Below, in pieces: positions 49,431 to 57,879 of a stretch of 62,797 bases of DNA. Positions within the stretch are counted from its first letter, which is position 1. Every line of letters begins with the position of its first letter. This DNA comes from Aurantiochytrium sp. KH105. Its lineage: Eukaryota; Sar; Bigyra; Thraustochytrida; Thraustochytriidae. The stretch lies in contig BGKB01000251.1 in assembly GCA_003116975.1 (NCBI GenBank), positions 1-62,797 of the forward strand. Direction: 5' to 3'. The translations under genes were made by a program, and so were the position numbers. Under the pieces are notes generated by a model. It ran no database searches. It was not told the DNA's origin and saw nothing but the letters and a program-made list of their open reading frames with translations.

Positions 49431-50288
49431 ATGCAGTCTTTCTCAGCAGTCTTTGTTGTGGCAATGGCGTGCCTCATTGGCTCAAGCAATGCGCAGTCAT
49501 GGGATTGCAGCAAGTTTGAGGGTGATGGTAACAACAAGGAAACTTCGTGCTTGGTTTACAAGACCTGCCTCGACGCCATCGGGTTCGATAGCTGGAACAC
49601 CACCGTTAAGGATACATACTGCGGAGACATGACCTACGATGGCAACGTCTGTAACAGCGGCAAGCGATGCACTGAGGTCGACGATGTCAAGATCAGAGCG
49701 ACCTGCGACAGCAACGATAGGATCAAGAAGATCCTCGTCGAGGGTGCTGCGCTCAACGAGTACATTGTCTTGAACGAGACCAAGTTCGAAGAGTGCCTTG
49801 CAATGGCGAGCGAAGCTCCTAAATTCGAGATTCTCTCCCTTCCGGATACCACGTCGGATGTCACCCCTTTCTCGGCCGTGTGCCAGAGCGCCTGCAGTGA
49901 CGTTGGCTGCGTCTTTGGCATTGACGTTTTGGAGGCCGTTAATGGCACCTACAACGTTGATATCGCCGAATTTACCGACGATGGCTCGGCCTTCGACACT
50001 GGATTCGACTTGTGCGCAAACGCGACCCTGCTCACCGGAGCACCTACCTCCTCGCCCACCTCCACACCCACGACAATGTCTCCCACCTCATCGCCCACGA
50101 CGGCGTCGCCGACTACGCTTGCCACGGCTGCCCCCACCTCGACCGATGCTGGCCGCAACGACACTGACACCGACTCGCCTACCGTGGCCCCCACTGGTTC
50201 TCCCACCGATGCGCCCAGCTCGGGCTCTGCTCTTTCCACGTCCATCGTGCTCGTTGCCACTGCTGTGGTCGCGACTTTGGGGCTCTAA
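49431..50288 (+). CDS. Secreted or GPI-anchored Cys-rich protein, elicitin-like
   Basis: 285 aa, ATG at 49431. Signal peptide MQSFSAVFVVAMACLIGSSNA (1-21). The ectodomain (22-200) has many Cys and several N-glycosylation sites (NTT, NET, NGT, NAT). The stretch LPDTTSDVTPFSAVCQSACSDV followed by a later DLC resembles the second half of oomycete elicitins (LPTTEQYKLMC.STAC), which bind sterols; this is a weak resemblance. A Thr/Ser/Pro stalk (about 205-265, units like SPTTASPTT) is suited to O-glycosylation. The last 17 residues are hydrophobic (STSIVLVATAVVATLGL) and preceded by small residues, as in a GPI-anchor signal. Likely cell-surface protein. Confidence 0.75.
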   Translation: MQSFSAVFVVAMACLIGSSNAQSWDCSKFEGDGNNKETSCLVYKTCLDAIGFDSWNTTVKDTYCGDMTYDGNVCNSGKRCTEVDDVKIRATCDSNDRIKKILVEGAALNEYIVLNETKFEECLAMASEAPKFEILSLPDTTSDVTPFSAVCQSACSDVGCVFGIDVLEAVNGTYNVDIAEFTDDGSAFDTGFDLCANATLLTGAPTSSPTSTPTTMSPTSSPTTASPTTLATAAPTSTDAGRNDTDTDSPTVAPTGSPTDAPSSGSALSTSIVLVATAVVATLGL

Positions 50289-50631
50289 GAACCTTTTACT
50301 CGAGAGAAGCAACTGAGCTCAAGACGAGGCCCAACGATCTCGCTGATGTTGTCTTTCGTCGTAAGTCGCCACGCCACTTCCTCTGGCGCGAACGCAAATG
50401 CGCACGCATCAACATCAGCTCTGCATCAATAGCTACTTCTCAATCAGAGCCAAGACTGCAATTAGCTCTACTAAGATTGCAATAGAATTAGAAGGTATAC
50501 GTACTCTCTTTCACATTTGAGATTTTTTCTCCCCGCTAGACCTGTCGTCACTTACGCTTGAGAAATAGAATAATCTTTCTTCATTGCTTACTTTGAGCCA
50601 TGATCACGTCGCCCTCGTTGCCGAGCTTTTT
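50289..50631. other. Convergent spacer
   Basis: Two 3' flanks facing each other, AT-rich. No gene seen. Confidence 0.5.
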
Positions 50632-51739
50632 CTATTTGGACTTGGAGTCTGCTGAGACCTTTGGTTTCTTGACGCCGAAGAATGTCGAGAGTTTGGCCAT
50701 CCCCCTCTTGTCGACACGTTCAAGACGGCGAATTGCGACGGGAACGATGGCTTCGGCTGGCTTCGGCTTGGGCTTTGCTTTTGTCGCCGACTCTTGTGCT
50801 TCTTCGCTGGCCATGCGTTCCGCTTCTTCCTCGCCAGCTTGCTGAGGGCCATTCTCTTTGTTTGCGCGGCCCTCGTTGTTTTCGTGGCGCTTGACATCAA
50901 CTTCGTCCAACTCCACGGATGCTTCAAGTTCTAGGTCGCTGTGACACAAAGGGGAGCGGGGCACGAGTAGAGGCGCGCGGAATGTTAGTGTCACACGATC
51001 TTCTAGCATTGAGGAGTCAACGAATTGGCCTCTTTTGGAAGAGTGTTGGATAAACGTACCTGCGTAGCGTAGGATAAATTTCCGCCGGGATATAATCGGA
51101 GAGCAGTGCCAACACGTCACGAAGAAATTGGGCTCGTTTCTTTGACGAAATCGTCATTGAGGCTTTGACAGTAGATCCAACCGCTTCGTCATTATCGCGT
51201 GCGCTTCCGGCGTTTCGTTTCGTGCCGAATTGAAAGCCTTCCACAGCGGTGGCGCCTTTGGCATCTGCAATGTGGGCTGCCACGGCGCCCTGCTGCATCT
51301 TGGCAATCTCTTGCGCACAAAGAACCTCGCGAGCACGTTCGGCCTTCGCATGAAGCCATGATCGACACTTCTGATTGGAAAGTTTGTACGTGGCATCGTC
51401 TTTGCCCATTCCAGACGATTCCGTCTCGCTGATTCGTGCCAAAGCTGCGTGGATTTCAGGCATTAAAGCAGTCTCCTCAGCAAGTGCTTTATATCCGGGA
51501 AGGTCTCCGCGGGCTAAGATTTGATGCACGTCGAGGTTGAGGTCGCGAGCCTGCAAAAGCAGCGGGAGGAGGAGAAAGCTCAAGTCGAGCGGCGTGCACA
51601 CCAAGAGGCTTCCGTCGCTGGTTACAGACTGATCGACCATCCAGCTGGTCGGTCGCGTTGGCGATACCTCCTGAACCTCGAAGATTGTATTCCCGCGAAG
51701 GACGATGGCCATAGGTTGACCTGCGCGAGTTCGTGCCAT
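50632..51739 (-). CDS. RNASEH2B: Ribonuclease H2 subunit B
   Basis: Two exons on the minus strand: 51739-51060 and 50938-50632, 328 aa. The 121-nt intron (51059-50939) begins GTACGT and ends TCACAG; joining keeps the frame (987 bases). The first exon has PTRPTSWMVDQSVTSDGSL followed by CTPLDLSFLLLPLLL, the conserved core that forms the triple barrel with subunit C, then KLSNQKCRSWLHAKAERA and LLSDYIPAEIY. The second exon is charged and ends MAKLSTFFGVKKPK, matching the C-terminal PCNA-binding (PIP-like) box of RNASEH2B, whose human form also contains TFFGVK. RNase H2 removes ribonucleotides from DNA and RNA-DNA hybrids; B links it to PCNA. The start at 51739 is preferred over an upstream non-ATG extension. 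Confidence 0.85.
50939..51059 (-). other. Intron in RNASEH2B
   Basis: 121-nt GT-AG intron (donor CAG|GTACGT, acceptor TCACAG). Splicing joins the core to the exon encoding the PIP-like box. Confidence 0.82.
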
Positions 51740-52274
51740 GCCGGGACAGCAAAAGAGGGTTAGTGTTTCTGCCACGAAGAGCTTAACAAAACGGAATGCA
51801 AACCGAGGACAAGAGGCAAGAAACATGCTCTCTTTCGATCGCCTCTTATTGCCTCTCTATTATCGTGTTCTTCTGCGAGCCGACGTACCTGTGCCAGGTC
51901 TGCGCACCTTTAGAAGACGTGCTCTTCTCTCTGCGCTGCCATGGAGCTCGGCGGCCTGGTCGAAAACTACAACACGTCGACGCGCCATTTTGCGTCTCAC
52001 ACCTTGCGCGCCCTTCCTGGTGTGTTTGCAGCGGCGACTATCCCGCCCGTCTCCCCTGGCTCTCGTCTGCCGTCTGCCGTGCCGTCGGCGCGTCCCTGCC
52101 GTGCTTTGTTCGAGCAAGTTGGTTTGCTTTGCTACAAAGGTATTTGTTGACCCATTCGAGTTGGAGATGCCTAACCGTGACTGCGCAACCCATTTTGTAA
52201 AGATGAGCGGAGTAAGAAAAAGCAGGTGATGATTTTTATCAAACAAATCGAGAAAGGAGCATCTACCCACCCTA
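51740..52274. other. Spacer
   Basis: RNASEH2B promoter and 3' flank of the thioredoxin-like gene. No gene seen. Confidence 0.5.
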
Positions 52275-53279
52275 TTATGACCGCTTGCGCGGACTTTGCT
52301 TGGCACGTGCGAAAAAGGCAGCCACGAGCATAACGACGCCAAAAAGTATGAGGAAGTCCAAGTTTTTGTGCTTCTTCTCTGAAGAGCCATCTGTGATTGA
52401 CGAGGAAATCCAAGCGGGGGCTTCAACTCTCCATTGCCCAGATTCTGCCGTGCTCTCGCCGCTAACCTCTTCCATGGGAGCATTGGTTTCACTCATTTGC
52501 TGCGAATGCCCGACGGCGAAGTCGTCACCCTCCGATGGTATCAAAGGCGCGACCACTTCGTGAGTTTCTGACGCCGAGGGCTCTGGTAAAGCAAACTTTT
52601 CCAAGGCTGCTGTATCGACAGAAGGTGGGGTTCTGCGCACTGGACGGCCTGCGCTGTACTCTTCCAGGATCTCGTCCAGCCGCGACATCTCGCCAGCAAG
52701 CGCAGCGAGTCCATACATGGTTTCGAGGCCAATAGGCTTGATTTCGGTGCACGACGAGACGAATTTCCCCCGAATCTCCACGACATAGGTGAAGGTGATC
52801 CCGGCCTCCTGATAAGCCCAGCTGCTTGATATCCCTGTTCCTGAGGCAGACGACTGCGGCCGCGCTCGCCAGGCATATCGCCCTGTCGCCGGCGTCTGCG
52901 TGTTGATGGCCTGCAGCATCACCTTTCCCGTGTCGTGAACATAGGCAGGGGCCTTTCCTGCCCTTGAAAACGGCTCGAGCAAAGCTCCAATGCAGCAATG
53001 GACATCATAAAAGGCCACAACGGTGTNTTTATTGAGCAAAAAGTCCTCAATCTCCTCAAAGGTCCGGAAACGCGCAAAAAAGTCTGACTTTTGCGGGTCC
53101 TGGCACTCTGGCATGTCTGGCACGCTGGTCATGGCGCGCAAGTCGAACTCCTTGATGCCGAAGGAGCGCGCGAGCTGGTGTTCTTCCGGCGTCCATCTCG
53201 GATTGTACGCGCCTCTGGAGGGTCCTGCAAAGCTGACTGACACGGCCAATGCCAGCGCGAGCCAGGCCTTGCCGCGCAT
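52275..53279 (-). CDS. Type I membrane protein with divergent thioredoxin-like domain
   Basis: 334 aa from the ATG at 53279 (MRGKAWLALALAVSVSFAG, a signal peptide). The open frame continues 116 codons upstream, but that part is Arg/Gly-rich leader. The lumenal domain has FLLNK-x-TVVAFYDVHC followed by CIGALLEPFSRAG, which lines up with the thioredoxin/PDI active strand (FYAPWCGHCK..P) but keeps only the first Cys: CCIG instead of CxxC. A second conserved-looking stretch is TFTYVVEIRGKFVSSCTEIKP. An acidic linker leads to one transmembrane helix (about 305-322) and a short basic tail (RAKQSPRKRS). Probably an ER or secretory membrane protein without classical redox activity. One base is unresolved (N at 53027), in a codon just before TVVAFYD. 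Confidence 0.65.
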   Translation of the reverse strand: MRGKAWLALALAVSVSFAGPSRGAYNPRWTPEEHQLARSFGIKEFDLRAMTSVPDMPECQDPQKSDFFARFRTFEEIEDFLLNKXTVVAFYDVHCCIGALLEPFSRAGKAPAYVHDTGKVMLQAINTQTPATGRYAWRARPQSSASGTGISSSWAYQEAGITFTYVVEIRGKFVSSCTEIKPIGLETMYGLAALAGEMSRLDEILEEYSAGRPVRRTPPSVDTAALEKFALPEPSASETHEVVAPLIPSEGDDFAVGHSQQMSETNAPMEEVSGESTAESGQWRVEAPAWISSSITDGSSEKKHKNLDFLILFGVVMLVAAFFARAKQSPRKRS

Positions 53280-53934
53280 GCTCCCCTCGCCTTCTCGCCG
53301 CAGACGCTCGCGCGCCCGCGTCTGCTCGGCCACCAGGCCGGCCCCTGCGCGCAGCTGGGAACGAGTCCCGTCGGCTCGCGCGTCCCGCGATGCTTTCTTT
53401 CGCAGGCCAGCCTCGCCGCTCTCGCCACCGCGGCGGCGCGGTCGTGGCCCTCCCGCGGCCGCCGTGTCGCGGCCCGCGGCCTGCCGCACCTGCGCGCACG
53501 CACCTCGTCGCGCGTGCAAGGTACGACGCGGCTCCCAGGTCTGCTCAACGATGCGATCGATGTGCTCGACAGGGCTCCAGAAACGGGGCGAAAGACAGCG
53601 GTTTCGGTGGTTCACGGCGGTTTCCAACGGACCGGCCTGACCGGAGCGATCCGGAGCGTGGGAGTGAGTCAGAGTCCAGTTTTGTTCTGGTATACTTCGA
53701 CTACGGGTCGTGACTTGCTAAGAGAGCTCGGCAGAATGATGGCAGATCCATTGCAGGGAACTTGCCTCCGTGCAAAGCTTCGATGCGAGAGGAAGGATAA
53801 CTTTTAATTGGGAAAAAACATTACGATTTGGCTTCAACGTGGCGATTTTTCTGAACTGATGATCGACAGACTTGGTAGAGAGACGTATCACTATTTTTTG
53901 TAAATAAAAGAACGAGCGAAAGCTACGTCAGCAA
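53280..53934. other. Spacer
   Basis: GC-rich leader and promoter of the thioredoxin-like gene (to about 53530), then AT-rich 3' flank of the tRNA ligase gene. No gene seen. Confidence 0.5.
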
Positions 53935-56900
53935 TTAGCGATAAAAGGCAATCGTAGCTGTCACCGAGAGTGGGTGCTGCTCCGTCTCCACAATCCAGGT
54001 GTCTTCGTTCGGTTCGAGCTTCGGCTCAGCATCTGACTCTGAGACCGCAAGACCACTACGCTGCCTCTTGATCTGCCGCATGACTTGGCCAGCCTGCTTC
54101 GCACGAACGCCACGCGAGATTGAGGCGCGATCCGTAATGTGCAAAATATCTTGTTGCAGGCCAAGATCCAGACCACTGGGAAGACCCTCCACTTCGTCAA
54201 CCTCCCAAAAGCCAATGTACTTGGCGGATGACGGCGGGCCATTGTCTTCGCGACGGCGCTTACGCGCCGTGCCCGCATCTTCTGTCGTGGTCCCATTCCT
54301 GTCCGCGAGAAATGCGCGATGGTATTTGGATGCTCGGATTTTCACCGTGCGCCCCGCGACGCTTTGCAGAGCTTGCAGAGCACCCTTGCGCTGCGAGTTC
54401 GGCGCCGATGCGCTTTCCTTCAGCGACGGCGTGGAAGAGGGTGGCGGAACCAGCGTAACGTGGAGACTGGGGAATCCATCGACATCAGCGCAACACCAGT
54501 TCGCGCGCTCCGGAGCAACCCTCTTGTTCCCGCTGTCTGGAGCACTTTCATTGCTCGGAGTATCCTGTGCATCGGCCCATTCTACAAAGTCGGCAAAGCT
54601 GCAGCCCGCGGCAAAGTTGGCAATATCTGCAGATGCGTCCGCAGCGAGCGGCAAAAGGGGATTTCCAGCGCTTTCAACGCGCCGCGTGAAGATATCGCTT
54701 ACCATCGCACCGGGCGCGCGTGTGGCCTGTCCGAGGAATTCCTCACATTGCTCGAAAAATGCGCTTCGGAAGATTCTATAAGCTTCCTTCTTGGACAATT
54801 TCTCCCCAATCGCAAGACCAATGTGGGTCGCAGCGTCACGGGCCTGAACGCGATTCCAAAACGCATCGTGGTCCAGAACCTCGGGGACAATCGGAAGGAT
54901 GCGCAAATCAAACTTGGAAGATTGCGGCTTGAGCATCGCAATCAGTCGGCGCACGCCATCGACGTTGGGGATATTTTTATCGTAGCCAACGACAAGAATA
55001 TCTGCGGGGCCTGCCGGATCGCCCTTGGGGTGATTCTTCTTGTTTGAGCGACCTTGTAAACAGGCGGTGAACTCCGACTCAAAGGAAGACCTGGACTTGG
55101 AATCGTCCGAAGACCGATAGCAGAATCGAACTTGGTGCGTTCGTGGTCTTAGACTTGTTGCGAACGCATCAAAGAGCGAGCTCTTTCCTCCACCAGGTGG
55201 CAACGCCAAAGTGCAAAGAATAAGTCGCTTTGGGCGCTCACGAGCCGTTGTCGGGGTCGGAGTCTTGCCTTTGGGCCCCTCTTGCACGGGCACCGTCGGA
55301 ACAGCACGCGTTGCGCTGTCACGGACAGCTGAGAGCCAAGTCGCTGCATCGGAGGGATTCATTACGATTGGCGTTTGCGTTTTCGCCCCGAGCTTGGGCA
55401 TGACACGTTTGGTAAACCCACGAAGCGAGCCCTCGGCTGCCTTTCGCTGATTTTCAGAAAGTTGCGTAATGGCCTCAGGGTCGTTGGCATCGAGCCCCAT
55501 CACGAGCAAAGCATTGGCGGCCTTGACCTGATCTTCTTTGGGAAATCGCGTGGTCACCTCGTAAAAACCCTGACGTCCCTCCGTGACGCCCTCGAGAACC
55601 CGATTGGAGTCTGCATCGAGCCCCAAAGCGCCAAGCTTGGAAGCCGAGAGATTTAGGCCACTCAAGTTTAATACGAGAATGCTGAGTTGATCACCCGGAG
55701 GGCCTGGCGCCGAACTGGCATGAAGGCCCTCGGGGTCGGGGAAAGCGTCGTCCGCCGACACGGCGTGCGGGCCGACTTCGGCTCGTGGAGTACCCAGAGG
55801 ATAAGGCGTGAGTACGAGAAAGCGTTCCAACGTTTCGAGGTAATTAGTGCGAAGCGCATCCTGTTGTTTGGGGGGCAGCGAGAGCGCAAAATCCGCCCAC
55901 TTGCGAAAGAAGCCGTCAAGCACGCCACGGTGTTCTTGCGGGATAGACCAAGGCGGGTAGAATCCCTTTCTGAGCGTCTTGAGAAAGTCCTCCTTGCCAC
56001 GCTTGAGAAGGATGAAAAGGCGATTGCGGACACCAAAGGTTCGCCACATGTAATTGAGGCACTTGAGCTTGGCGATGCCAAGGATCTTTACCGGCGTCGG
56101 AGCCTCGAGCGCAGGAGCTTGCTCTGCACGCGCATTGGCTTCCTCCTGAGGAAAGAGAGTCACAACCATACCGCGGAACAACGGACCCGTCGACTCGTCC
56201 ATCATATGCAACGGCCACCCGTAGAAAACTTCATCATCTCGAACGTGGACCTGCACCTGGAGGCGGTCTGCATAAATGTATGGCTGCAGATTCACAGAGT
56301 GCGCATAGAGGTTGCGCAAGCGGCGAAACAATGTCTGCATGCGTCCTGGGGCCGTTTCTGCGCACACGCGATCCCAGACATCGGAGGTAGGGACACTCTT
56401 ACCCAGACGGACGGGTTCCCTGTAAATGTCGGGATGATTGAGCGGTGCCACCTCGAGTTTGTTGACGCTTGCGCGAAAAGCTTTTCCCTTGACTGAGTCG
56501 AGGCAAATCTCGCCAAGACGAGCCGCGGAAGCCAGCGCAGCATCGTGATGCGGACGCATCGTGTCGTTATAGACCTTGACGAGTGCCGCAAGTCGCTCCG
56601 GATTGGCTTGGAGTGCCATGAGCACAAAACCCTCCAAGACCTGTCCCTGCGTCTCGGCATGCGAAAGAAAACGCTGCGGCTCCTGCCCAGGCAGCAAATG
56701 CTTGTCTAAAATAGCGCTCGCGTCGCGGTCCTGCATTTCCCATCGTCGAGAGTGCAGTTCCTTCTCGACGTCATGCGCCCGGTCCCCGGGAACGAGCCAC
56801 ACCTCATTGAGAGGGAGCCTCCAGGCTGTGGCGACCTGCAAGAGTTCCGAGGGTGACATGAAGCGCTCCTCGCGGGTCACGGCGGCACATGTGAGAACCA

Positions 56901-57513
56901 TGTACGCACAGCGCGGTGTGGCGCCGTGGTCGCCGAGCACGCGGGGCGTGACGCACTCAAAAGAGTAGCAAATGCCTCTGCGTTCGGCATCGTCCCACCA
57001 GGCTTTGAATTTGCTGGCACCCTCGTCGGGCCACACGGCCAAAAAGTACTCGTACAGGAGCACGCAGCCCACGCGCGAGAATTCATTTCCGGTCCCGTTT
57101 TTGGAGTAAAACGGCGGTGCCATCACAAGGGATCCTGAATGCTTTTTACTCACGTAAAGGATGCTCGCGACGCCTTCGTCGGCGCTTTCGAGCGACGCCT
57201 CCGCTTCGGCCCCGGAGAGCAGCCATCCGAGCCTCTTGTCTGCGTTCTGATTGTCGAACTTGGGCAGGAAGTGGGTTGTGGTTTGGGCAACAAAGGGCTC
57301 ATTCTTCTCGCTGATCTCTGGCAGTGCTGGGCCGACAGCAGAACCCGCCGTCTCGCCGCTGTTCGAGCCGTTAGTCTCTGTCTCGGAGCGCTCTGTGGCG
57401 GCTGGCGCTTGGGCATCGACATCGTTGGCCACGCTTTCGTCCGCACCACTGCCGTTTGACTCGTTTTGCGAGGCCTTTGCCTTGCGCTGTCGTCGCTGCC
57501 TGTGCCGACTCAT
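53935..57513 (-). CDS. Plant-type multifunctional tRNA/RNA ligase (ligase-kinase-CPDase)
   Basis: 1192 aa, intronless, from the ATG at 57513 (MSRHRQRRQRKAK, nuclear-like basic start). Three modules are visible (residues counted from this Met). Ligase: nucleotidyl-acceptor motif KHSG (124-127), SFECVTP as motif III (about 184-190) and EGFV as motif IV (294-297). Kinase: P-loop PPGGGKSS (about 772-779) in LILCTLALPPGGGKSSLFDAF. Cyclic phosphodiesterase: two HxT motifs, LHVTLV (about 1017-1022) and LHITDR (about 1124-1129), the 2H phosphoesterase signature. This is the order and roughly the size of plant RNL (about 1100 aa). Such enzymes heal and seal 2',3'-cyclic phosphate and 5'-OH ends after tRNA intron removal, and in some lineages the unconventional mRNA splicing of the unfolded protein response. 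Overall similarity is low, so identification rests on motif order. Confidence 0.78.
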   Translation of the reverse strand: MSRHRQRRQRKAKASQNESNGSGADESVANDVDAQAPAATERSETETNGSNSGETAGSAVGPALPEISEKNEPFVAQTTTHFLPKFDNQNADKRLGWLLSGAEAEASLESADEGVASILYVSKKHSGSLVMAPPFYSKNGTGNEFSRVGCVLLYEYFLAVWPDEGASKFKAWWDDAERRGICYSFECVTPRVLGDHGATPRCAYMVLTCAAVTREERFMSPSELLQVATAWRLPLNEVWLVPGDRAHDVEKELHSRRWEMQDRDASAILDKHLLPGQEPQRFLSHAETQGQVLEGFVLMALQANPERLAALVKVYNDTMRPHHDAALASAARLGEICLDSVKGKAFRASVNKLEVAPLNHPDIYREPVRLGKSVPTSDVWDRVCAETAPGRMQTLFRRLRNLYAHSVNLQPYIYADRLQVQVHVRDDEVFYGWPLHMMDESTGPLFRGMVVTLFPQEEANARAEQAPALEAPTPVKILGIAKLKCLNYMWRTFGVRNRLFILLKRGKEDFLKTLRKGFYPPWSIPQEHRGVLDGFFRKWADFALSLPPKQQDALRTNYLETLERFLVLTPYPLGTPRAEVGPHAVSADDAFPDPEGLHASSAPGPPGDQLSILVLNLSGLNLSASKLGALGLDADSNRVLEGVTEGRQGFYEVTTRFPKEDQVKAANALLVMGLDANDPEAITQLSENQRKAAEGSLRGFTKRVMPKLGAKTQTPIVMNPSDAATWLSAVRDSATRAVPTVPVQEGPKGKTPTPTTARERPKRLILCTLALPPGGGKSSLFDAFATSLRPRTHQVRFCYRSSDDSKSRSSFESEFTACLQGRSNKKNHPKGDPAGPADILVVGYDKNIPNVDGVRRLIAMLKPQSSKFDLRILPIVPEVLDHDAFWNRVQARDAATHIGLAIGEKLSKKEAYRIFRSAFFEQCEEFLGQATRAPGAMVSDIFTRRVESAGNPLLPLAADASADIANFAAGCSFADFVEWADAQDTPSNESAPDSGNKRVAPERANWCCADVDGFPSLHVTLVPPPSSTPSLKESASAPNSQRKGALQALQSVAGRTVKIRASKYHRAFLADRNGTTTEDAGTARKRRREDNGPPSSAKYIGFWEVDEVEGLPSGLDLGLQQDILHITDRASISRGVRAKQAGQVMRQIKRQRSGLAVSESDAEPKLEPNEDTWIVETEQHPLSVTATIAFYR

Positions 57514-57879
57514 CCTGAATTGCGCGGAGAGGAGGAGGAACAACTAAAAGTAAGAGAAGATGACGACGAACCTTTGCTCAAACCCCGTACGAGGACCGTC
57601 GTGACCCTTCGTCCTCTCCTCTTCTTTTTCAAGTTTTGGATTTGAAATAAGTTTTTTGTCCATTGCCAAAGGATAAAACGGTTCCGCGATCGTTCCGCAT
57701 TCAGTCTGACGTTGATCGGCATTGGTGCGAGGGCTTGTAAGCGCGTCGCGGCTCTTGTTCGCGGAGTGGAGGCGAACCTGGGCGAATCAAGGATTGCGAT
57801 GTGCACAAGGTTTTCTTCTCCTTACTTCAAATATTCCTAGTATTACAGCTTAGCCTGGCAGGCCTTCTTTCTTGTTTGT
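57514..57879. other. Spacer
   Basis: tRNA ligase promoter and 3' flank of the BAR gene. No gene seen. Confidence 0.5.

Noticed and set aside
53027..53027. Unresolved base N as evidence for a pseudogene
   Set aside because: It changes one codon only; the frame is open on both sides, so it is a base-calling gap, not a lesion.
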